The notes under the pieces: model-generated
The model's database searches: none
What the model was told of the DNA's origin: nothing
Seen by the model: the letters and a program-made list of their open reading frames with translations, nothing else
Program-made: the position numbers and the translations under genes
Origin: an uncultured Christensenella sp.
GTDB taxonomy: Bacteria > Bacillota > Clostridia > Christensenellales > UBA3700
NCBI GenBank assembly: GCA_910583735.1
Contig: CAJTXS010000002.1
Span: 1-64,000 of the forward strand
Reading direction: 5' to 3'
Length of the DNA stretch: 64,000 nt
In this document: positions 58,091 to 64,000 of the stretch, one piece after another
Position numbering within the stretch: position 1 is the first letter of the stretch
Layout: each line of letters starts with the position of its first letter

Positions 58091-59317
58091 TTATGCGGTC
58101 CTGCCGCGCTCTACGAGCGGCGCGCCGCCGTTGTCGATGCAGTTCTGCGTCACGATTATCTTGGAAATAGTCTTGTCCGTAGGAGCCTCATACATCAGAT
58201 CCATCATAACGCTCTCAACTATGGACTTAAGTCCTCTTGCTCCCGTATTGAGTCTGATCGCCTTCCTCGCTACGGCATAGAGCGCGTCTTCCTCGAACTC
58301 GACATCTACTCCGTCCATCTTAAGCAGTTTCTTATACTGCTTGACAAGCGCGTTCTTGGGCTCGCTCATTATCTTGACCAGCGCCGACTCGTCGAGCGCG
58401 TTGAGCCCAACAATAATCGGAACTCTGCCCACAAATTCGGGAATCAAACCGTACTTAATCAAGTCGTCGGGGCGAATCTCCTTGATGATAGCGCCGTAGC
58501 TGCTGCCCTCTACCGATTGGACTTTAGCTCCAAAGCCCAGTCCCGAACCCGCCTTGCGCTTATCTATTATCTTATCCAGTCCCACGAACGCTCCGCCGCA
58601 GATAAAGAGGATATTGGTCGTATCGATAGATATGCACTCCTGCTGAGGGTGCTTTCTGCCGCCTTGAGGCGGAACATTGGCTACTGTGCTCTCGATAATC
58701 TTGAGCAACGCCTGCTGTACGCCCTCACCCGACACATCGCGGGTAATCGACACATTCTCGCTCTTTCTTGCAATCTTATCTATCTCGTCGATATATATTA
58801 TGCCGAGCTGCGCCTTCTTTACGTCATAGTCCGCCGCTTGAATGAGCTTGAGCAGAATATTCTCAACATCGTCGCCTACGTAGCCCGCTTCAGTGAGCGT
58901 GGTGGCGTCCGCAACGGCAAAAGGCACGTTGAGTATCTTGGCAAGCGTCTTGGCAAGCAACGTCTTGCCGCAACCCGTAGGTCCGAGCATAAGCACGTTG
59001 GACTTCTCCAAGTCCACGCCGTCGCTATCTTCTATAGAGTTAATCCTCTTATAATGATTGTACACGGCGACTGACAGCACCTTCTTGGCGTCGTCCTGTC
59101 CAACGATATACTCGTCGAGTTTCTCTTTAATCTCCTTGGGCGAGAGCAAATTGAATGTAGGCGAAGGCGACTTCTGCCCGGCGCCGTTCATCATCTCATT
59201 GCATACGGCTACACACCCCTTACAAATGTAAGTGCCGTTATTGCCGAGCAACGGACCCGATTCGCTCTCTTCTCTGCCGCAAAAAGAACAATGCAAATGC
59301 TTCTTTTCTTCGCTCAC
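58091..59317 (-). CDS. clpX: ATP-dependent Clp protease ATP-binding subunit ClpX
   Basis: AAA+ unfoldase that delivers substrates to ClpP. An N-terminal zinc-binding domain (CSFC...CKGC) precedes the AAA+ module with MLGPTGCGKTLLAKTLAKIL, IIYIDEIDKIARK and the C-terminal RLNTGARGLKSIVES arginine-bearing segment. Length 408 is standard. It starts three bases after the clpP stop. Confidence 0.97.
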   Translation of the reverse strand: MSEEKKHLHCSFCGREESESGPLLGNNGTYICKGCVAVCNEMMNGAGQKSPSPTFNLLSPKEIKEKLDEYIVGQDDAKKVLSVAVYNHYKRINSIEDSDGVDLEKSNVLMLGPTGCGKTLLAKTLAKILNVPFAVADATTLTEAGYVGDDVENILLKLIQAADYDVKKAQLGIIYIDEIDKIARKSENVSITRDVSGEGVQQALLKIIESTVANVPPQGGRKHPQQECISIDTTNILFICGGAFVGLDKIIDKRKAGSGLGFGAKVQSVEGSSYGAIIKEIRPDDLIKYGLIPEFVGRVPIIVGLNALDESALVKIMSEPKNALVKQYKKLLKMDGVDVEFEEDALYAVARKAIRLNTGARGLKSIVESVMMDLMYEAPTDKTISKIIVTQNCIDNGGAPLVERGRTA

Positions 59318-59320
59318 AGC

Positions 59321-59905
59321 TTAACCTCTGTCATAGTATATCTTGTCGATTATACCGTAATTCAACGCCTCTTCCGCGTCCATATAGTTGTCTCTGTCCG
59401 TATCTTCGTATACGCGATTGTAATCCTTGCCAGTGTTGGCAGCCAATATCTTGGTCAACTTCTCCTTGGTCTTCTGTATCTGCGTAGCCTGAATCATAAT
59501 ATCGGACGCCTGTCCCCTTGCGCCGCCCAAAGGCTGGTGAATCATGACTTCGCTGTTGGGCAAAGCAAATCTCTTGCCTTTAGTACCGCTAGAGAGCAGG
59601 AACGCGCCCATTGACGCGGCAAGTCCTATACATATGGTAGCGACATCGCACTTGATATAATTCATGGTATCGTATATCGCCATGCCTGCGGTTACGCTGC
59701 CGCCGGGGCTGTTGATATATATGGATATATCCTTGGAGCTGTCCTTAGCCTCAAGGAAAATCAGCTGCGCAACTACGCTGTCCGCAGTCTCGTCGGTGAT
59801 CTCTCCAGTTATGAAAATAATTCTGTCTTCGAGCAAACGGGAATAGATATCGTATGCTCTTTCGCCTTTATCTGTTCTGTCTATTACGGTAGGTATAAGA
59901 TTCAT
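59321..59905 (-). CDS. clpP: ATP-dependent Clp protease proteolytic subunit ClpP
   Basis: Barrel-forming serine protease. The catalytic Ser is in GLAASMGAFLLSSG, His in EVMIHQPLGGARGQ and Asp follows near RDNYMDAEEA. I start it at 59905 (MNLIPTVI), seven bases after GGAG; an ATG two codons earlier is too close to that site. No CtsR operator (GGTCAAA repeats) is seen upstream. Length about 194. Confidence 0.96.
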   Translation of the reverse strand: MNLIPTVIDRTDKGERAYDIYSRLLEDRIIFITGEITDETADSVVAQLIFLEAKDSSKDISIYINSPGGSVTAGMAIYDTMNYIKCDVATICIGLAASMGAFLLSSGTKGKRFALPNSEVMIHQPLGGARGQASDIMIQATQIQKTKEKLTKILAANTGKDYNRVYEDTDRDNYMDAEEALNYGIIDKIYYDRG

Positions 59906-60032
59906 TTTCATTCTCCTTTATTATTCTGCCTTCTAATCATTATGTATATACATCGATTCGCGTATACGGCACGTTATATATATTATCTTAAGCGACATGT
60001 CGATATATGCCTTGTTATGTATTAAATTATAC

Positions 60033-60060
60033 GGCGGAGCAAGTTGTCAACTCCTCCGCC
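60033..60060 (-). terminator. hairpin downstream of tig
   Basis: GGCGGAG and CTCCGCC, plus internal AGTT and AACT, form a long stem 13 bases after the tig stop. The run after it on the minus strand is AT-rich but lacks a clear T tract, so termination may be partial and tig may be partly cotranscribed with clpP. Confidence 0.55.
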
Positions 60061-60072
60061 TCATTTATCAAA

Positions 60073-61359
60073 TTATTTAACGGTGTTGCTGCTCTTAAGA
60101 TATTTCATCAGATTCCGCGTCATCGCCTCGTTGCGTACATACGCCATGTAATGCTCGTTGAAATCTTTCTTATACTCTTCGAGAGTCTTGTTCTCTTTCT
60201 CCGCCATTTCCTTGAGGACGGCATCGGTATCCTTATCGGTCACTTCAAGTTTAGCTTCTTTGATGAGCGCCTCCAAGACCAACCTCGTCTTGACGCTCTC
60301 GGTCGCGCGTTCGGCGTAATCGCCGAGCATCTTTTCCTTAGTCGTGCCCGTGTACTTATAATAATCCTCGATGTTAAGACCTTGATAGCTCAATCTGTAT
60401 CCGAACTCGTTGACCATCTCTTCAGCCTCTTCGTCTATCATGCACTGAGGAATCTTCACTTCGGAATTCTCGACCACCTTCTTAACCATCTCTTGCTCGA
60501 GCTTAGCCTTAGCCTGATCCTCTCTGCGCTGCTTGATCTTCTCCTTTACGTCCGCCTCGTACTCCTTAAAGGTATCGAACTCGGAGACGTCTTTAGCAAA
60601 CTCGTCGTCCGCCTCGGGAATCTTCTTGACGGTGATAGCCTTGACCTTAACCGCAAACACCGCAGCCTTGCCGGCAAGGTTATCCGCATGATACTCGGCG
60701 GGGAATGTGACCTCTACGTCCTTGCTCTCGCCTACGTTCATACCTACGACTCCGTCCTCAAAGCCGGGGATAAACGTGCCCGAGCCGAGGGTAAGCTCGT
60801 AATCTTCTGCCGTACCGCCGTCAAACTTGATGCCGTCTACGCTGCCCGAATAGTCTATCTTGACCTTATCGCCGTTCTGCGCGGGACGGTCGCTAACCTC
60901 TTCCCACCAGCCTGCGTTGTCTCTTGCGCTCTTGATCTCGGACTCGACGTCCTCTTTGCTTACCTTAACCTTGTCCACGGTAAACTCAAGTCCGCTATAC
61001 TGACCGAGCTTAACGGTAGGCTTGAGCTGCACTTCGGCAGTGTACTTAAATGTAGAATCGCTGATTGCCGATATCTTAACGTCGGGTCTGTCGACAGGGA
61101 AAAGATCGGGCTCTTTGTCCAATATTTCGTTATAGCTCTTAGGCAATACGATATCCATGGCATCGTCGTAAAAGATTGCGGTGCCGTACATGCGCTCGAT
61201 AAATGCGCGGGGCGCGTGACCCTTTCTGAATCCGGGGATATTAAACTTGCCTTTCGTCTTGATATATGCTTCCTGCAGAGCTTGCTTCCACTGCTCCTCA
61301 TCCACTTCGACCGTAAACTTGACGCGATCGTTTTCCAATAACTCCTTAGTGTAATTCAT
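60073..61359 (-). CDS. tig: trigger factor (ribosome-associated chaperone)
   Basis: An N-terminal ribosome-binding domain with GFRKGHAPRAFIERMYG (the signature loop), a central FKBP-type prolyl isomerase domain (about residues 150-240, with DKVKIDYSGSVDG and FIPGFEDGVVGMNVGE), and a helical C-terminal chaperone domain rich in K and E. Length 428 is normal. AAGGAG precedes the ATG by eight bases. It is the first gene of the tig-clpP-clpX-engB series. Confidence 0.97.
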   Translation of the reverse strand: MNYTKELLENDRVKFTVEVDEEQWKQALQEAYIKTKGKFNIPGFRKGHAPRAFIERMYGTAIFYDDAMDIVLPKSYNEILDKEPDLFPVDRPDVKISAISDSTFKYTAEVQLKPTVKLGQYSGLEFTVDKVKVSKEDVESEIKSARDNAGWWEEVSDRPAQNGDKVKIDYSGSVDGIKFDGGTAEDYELTLGSGTFIPGFEDGVVGMNVGESKDVEVTFPAEYHADNLAGKAAVFAVKVKAITVKKIPEADDEFAKDVSEFDTFKEYEADVKEKIKQRREDQAKAKLEQEMVKKVVENSEVKIPQCMIDEEAEEMVNEFGYRLSYQGLNIEDYYKYTGTTKEKMLGDYAERATESVKTRLVLEALIKEAKLEVTDKDTDAVLKEMAEKENKTLEEYKKDFNEHYMAYVRNEAMTRNLMKYLKSSNTVK

Positions 61360-61395
61360 ACTAAATCTCCTTTTATGTTTTTACACAGCAGACTT

Positions 61396-61460
61396 ATTTT
61401 AGCATAACCCAATTAGTATTGCAAATATTTATTGCAAATAAGATTAAATACTTATATAAT
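61396..61460. promoter_or_regulatory. divergent promoters of tig and rqcH
   Basis: For tig (minus): TTGCAA (61424-61419), 17 nt, TAAAAT (61401-61396). For rqcH (plus): TTGCAA (61432-61437), 17 nt, TATAAT (61455-61460). The two -35 boxes are back to back with seven bases between, so the polymerase sites may compete. The tig side has a leader with Shine-Dalgarno; the rqcH -10 is ten bases before its ATG with none. Confidence 0.6.
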
Positions 61461-61470
61461 ATTTTATAAG

Positions 61471-63204
61471 ATGCCTAACGATTACATTACATTGAAGGCG
61501 CTGTCGGAAGAGCTGAGCGATATGCTCATCGGAGCGCGAATCAACAAGATTTATATGCCCGAAAAGGATGAAGTCACTTTCGGTATTCATGCCGACGGCG
61601 AGAATAAGACGCTCGTCATTTCCGCTTCGCCGCAGAATCCCCGCATACACTTCACGTCCGTAAAGAAAGAAAATCCCGCAGTTGCGCCGAGCTTTAGCAT
61701 GTATCTGCGTAAGCATGTATCGGGCGGATGTATTACCGCCGTTAAGATGCTAAACGAGGACAGAATAATCGCTATCGAAGCAGATGTAAAGAACGAAATG
61801 CACGATATAGAAAAAATCACGGTCGTAGCGGAAATGATGGGGCGATACAGCAATATCATAGTTGTGGACAGCAACGGTAAAATCGGCAGCGCACTCAAAC
61901 AAATACCTTTCGATACCGCTACCAAGCGCTGCATTATCCCCGGAATGACCTATACCGCGCCGCCGCAAAGCAAACTACTGCCGTCCGAGCAAGATAAAAT
62001 CATCGAATATTTATCAGGCTACGGCGGCGGAGGGCTGATTAAACATATTGCAAGCGGGTGCGCGGGTTATTCTGCGGAAACGGCGGCGCAACTGCTCCGC
62101 AACGCTTCTTTAGAGGACGCGAGCGAATCATTAAACGGACAAGAATTAGATGTATTAATGCGCGAAATGCAGAAACTACTGGGCGCGCGCAGCGAAAAGA
62201 CATACTCGCCTTGCTGCGCCATATCGGAGGATACTGCTACCGATTACTATATTTATCCCTATGACAACGGCAAAAAATATCGCCATTATCCCTCCCTAAA
62301 CAGCGCAATAGACGATTATACGAGCGCAAAGGACAGAATACAGCGTCACGCGGAACATACGTCCGCTATAAGCAAGCGATATAGGAATTTCTATGCCAAA
62401 ACGCAAAAAAAGCTCGTAAACTGCCGCGAAAAGCTAAAAGAATGCGACAGCGCGGATTATTATAAGCTGTGCGGAGACCTCATACTCGGCAATATTTACA
62501 AGATAAAACGGGGCGACGGATACTTGACGGCTACCGATTATACCAAAGAGGACTGCCCGATCGTAAGGATCGATCTCGACGCGACGCTCTCTCCGCAGCA
62601 ATGTGCAAATAATTATTATAAAAAATACGCCAAGCTCAAGAGAACTCTTACCGCTCTGACAGCTCAGACAGAACAACTCGAAACGCTATTGCAATACTTG
62701 GAAAGTATCGGCACTTCGATTCGCCTGTGCTCCGACAGCGCGGAGATAGCGGAGATTGAAAGCGAATTGGAAAAAGTCGGCGCTATCCGAACTCGAAAAA
62801 ACAAAATCAATAGAAAAGCAAAACCCTCTCGCCCGCTATCATACAGTATCGGCAGATTTACCCTGCTGATAGGCAAAAACAATGCTCAAAACGATAATCT
62901 GACATTCAAGATTGCCTGCGGCGGAGATATATGGCTGCACTGCAAGGATATCCACGGTGCTCACGGCATATTGCAGTGCGGCAAGGAATCGCCGACCGAG
63001 GAAGAATTGCTCGCTGCCTGCGAGATAGTAGCATACTACTCTATGCCCGACGCGGCGGAAAAAATCAGTATAGATTATACTAAGAAAAAGTATGTCAAAA
63101 GGCATCCGAGCGGACAGCCCGGTATGACGCTGTATACCGATTATAAGACTATTACCGTATATCCCAAGGCTCACTCAGACAAACTTAATCAGATGGCAAA
63201 ATAA
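61471..63204 (+). CDS. rqcH: Rqc2-like ribosome quality control factor RqcH (NFACT family)
   Basis: In Bacillus, RqcH binds obstructed 50S subunits and adds C-terminal alanine tails to stalled peptides, marking them for proteases such as ClpXP. The NFACT-N domain starts at MPNDYITLKALSEELSDMLI; PEKDEVTFGIHADGENKTLVIS and MMGRYSNIIVVDSNGKI follow; a coiled coil spans about residues 285-450; the NFACT-R domain holds DIWLHCKDIHGAHGIL. The start is 61471 because this aligns with the family N-terminus. There is no Shine-Dalgarno and the -10 lies ten bases upstream. It is divergent from tig and clpXP, a sensible functional pairing. The old label fibronectin-binding protein is misleading. Confidence 0.92.
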   Translation: MPNDYITLKALSEELSDMLIGARINKIYMPEKDEVTFGIHADGENKTLVISASPQNPRIHFTSVKKENPAVAPSFSMYLRKHVSGGCITAVKMLNEDRIIAIEADVKNEMHDIEKITVVAEMMGRYSNIIVVDSNGKIGSALKQIPFDTATKRCIIPGMTYTAPPQSKLLPSEQDKIIEYLSGYGGGGLIKHIASGCAGYSAETAAQLLRNASLEDASESLNGQELDVLMREMQKLLGARSEKTYSPCCAISEDTATDYYIYPYDNGKKYRHYPSLNSAIDDYTSAKDRIQRHAEHTSAISKRYRNFYAKTQKKLVNCREKLKECDSADYYKLCGDLILGNIYKIKRGDGYLTATDYTKEDCPIVRIDLDATLSPQQCANNYYKKYAKLKRTLTALTAQTEQLETLLQYLESIGTSIRLCSDSAEIAEIESELEKVGAIRTRKNKINRKAKPSRPLSYSIGRFTLLIGKNNAQNDNLTFKIACGGDIWLHCKDIHGAHGILQCGKESPTEEELLAACEIVAYYSMPDAAEKISIDYTKKKYVKRHPSGQPGMTLYTDYKTITVYPKAHSDKLNQMAK

Positions 63205-63243
63205 GAATTTTATCTTCTAATTATTATAAATTAAGATATATTT

Positions 63244-63270
63244 TAGAATAATTAAGAAATATTTATTCTA
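63244..63270. terminator. AT-rich hairpin between convergent rqcH and rluD
   Basis: TAGAATAA (63244-63251) and TTATTCTA (63263-63270) form an eight-pair AT stem. It overlaps the last codon of the rluD-type gene and lies 40 bases after rqcH; the stem is weak and a terminator role is uncertain. Confidence 0.35.
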
Positions 63271-64000
63271 TAATTTAACTTTCAGCTTAGACAGCACATC
63301 GGTAAAATATTGCGGAAGTTCCGCAGTAAAAGTCATTCTCTCACCGCTTTGCGGATGCGAAAGCTCGAGGCGGTAAGCATGCAATAATTGCCCCTTTAAG
63401 CCAAACTTCTTATCTTCACTGCCGTACTGCCTATCGCCCACGACTGGATGCCCAATATGACGGCTGTGAACTCTAATCTGATGCGTGCGCCCCGTCTTTA
63501 GCTCGAATTCCACAAGAGTATAACCGCAGTAACGTCGCTCTACTCTATACAGCGTAACAGCTCGCCGCCCTGTAGATGCTACCACATACTTTTTACCGTC
63601 TTTTGCAGACCTATCAAGATAGTTGTCGATTACACCCGAGTCTTTAGTCAACTCACCTTCCAAAAGGGCGTAATACTTTCTGATAGCCGACTTCTCCGCA
63701 ATCTGGCTCTGTAGCGACACGTGCGCAAAATCATTCTTGGCAACGACGAGCAAGCCCGACGTATCCTTATCTAACCTATGCACTATCCCCGGTCGATATA
63801 CTCCGTTGATGGAACTGAGAGAATCGAGCTTAAATAACAATGCGTTGACTAGCGTATTGTCATACGCGCCCGGCGCCGGATGAACTACCATGCCTTGCGG
63901 CTTATTTACCACGGCAAAATAGTCGTCCTCGTAAACAATCTCGATAGGTAAATCAGTCGCCGTCAAGTCGAGCGACCTCGGCGGAGGAATAACTACGCGC
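63268..64000 (-). CDS. rluD: RluD-type 23S rRNA pseudouridine synthase, partial (5' end outside window)
   Basis: Catalytic domain of the RluA/RluD family: VVNKPQGMVVHPAPG, GIVHRLDKDTSGLLVVAKND (with the catalytic Asp), FELKTGRTHQIRVHSRHIGHP and GQLLHAYRLELSHP. The reading frame stays open to base 64000; upstream codons read RVVIPPPRSLDLTATDLPIEIVYED when joined, which fits the linker after an S4 domain. So the true start and the S4 domain lie beyond the window, and a TTG at 63966 is not the start. It probably modifies 23S rRNA uridines. Confidence 0.93.
   Translation of the reverse strand, partial: RVVIPPPRSLDLTATDLPIEIVYEDDYFAVVNKPQGMVVHPAPGAYDNTLVNALLFKLDSLSSINGVYRPGIVHRLDKDTSGLLVVAKNDFAHVSLQSQIAEKSAIRKYYALLEGELTKDSGVIDNYLDRSAKDGKKYVVASTGRRAVTLYRVERRYCGYTLVEFELKTGRTHQIRVHSRHIGHPVVGDRQYGSEDKKFGLKGQLLHAYRLELSHPQSGERMTFTAELPQYFTDVLSKLKVKL

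Noticed and set aside
60007..61341. 444-codon open frame on the plus strand opposite tig
   Set aside because: Exact antisense of a well-supported trigger factor gene; Leu/Arg-rich translation with no recognisable domain, caused by codon bias of tig.

Overview
The window comes from an endospore-forming, low-to-mid GC Firmicute, most likely a member of Clostridia. It carries a complete spoIIIAA-AH operon, spoIVB, spoIIGA-sigE-sigG, an uninterrupted sigK, a ylmC/ymxH-type sporulation gene and several near-matches to mother-cell sigma promoters. MurE has the DNPR motif typical of meso-diaminopimelate-adding enzymes, so the wall is probably mDAP type. Almost every gene lies on the minus strand; only the PadR-like gene, tRNA-Trp and rqcH are on the plus strand. 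I cannot place it below class from the sequence alone.

Layout. 1-4.4 kb: a membrane-tethered PadR-like regulator, a TVP38/DedA-like membrane protein, rnhA and proC. 4.4-5.0 kb: tRNA-Trp followed by a tandem array that repeats the tRNA 3' end and its terminator. 5.0-7.1 kb: purB and a small zinc-ribbon membrane protein. 7.3-23.2 kb, read on the minus strand: spoIIIAA to spoIIIAH, then Asp23, nusB, folD, xseA, xseB, ispA, a membrane protein, dxs, tlyA, nadK, argR, recN, spoIVB. This is the classic Firmicutes order, but spo0A does not follow spoIVB and accB/accC are absent. 23.5-28.1 kb: DUF1292 protein, ruvX, an ABC exporter pair and rarA. 28.2-35.8 kb: a single 2508-residue cyclic beta-1,2-glucan synthase-like gene. 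35.8-40.5 kb: rnpB, sigK, nrdR, ylmC, sigG, sigE, spoIIGA. 41.0-55.2 kb: a division and cell wall cluster (mraZ, rsmH, an FtsL-position membrane protein, a spoVD-type PBP, murE, mraY, murD, ftsW, murA, ftsQ, ftsA, ftsZ) without murF, murG, murC or murB. 55.7-64 kb: a metallophosphoesterase, a Cys-rich protein that may be a spore coat component, engB, clpX, clpP, tig, rqcH and a partial rluD-type pseudouridine synthase cut by the window edge.

The functions fit together as housekeeping (wall synthesis, division, protein quality control) interlocked with sporulation. SigE, SigG and SigK, the SpoIIIA channel and the SpoIVB signalling protease are all in this one stretch.

Two observations stand out. 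First, seven or more genes at the start of transcription units (padR-like, nadK, rarA, spoIIGA, ftsA, the phosphoesterase, rqcH) have a -10 hexamer only 6-12 nt before the start codon and no Shine-Dalgarno, which predicts leaderless mRNAs. Operon-internal genes mostly have good Shine-Dalgarno sequences. Second, the tRNA-Trp gene is followed by about four 108-114 bp units that duplicate the tRNA 3' tail and terminator, reminiscent of the rtT repeats downstream of E. coli tyrT.
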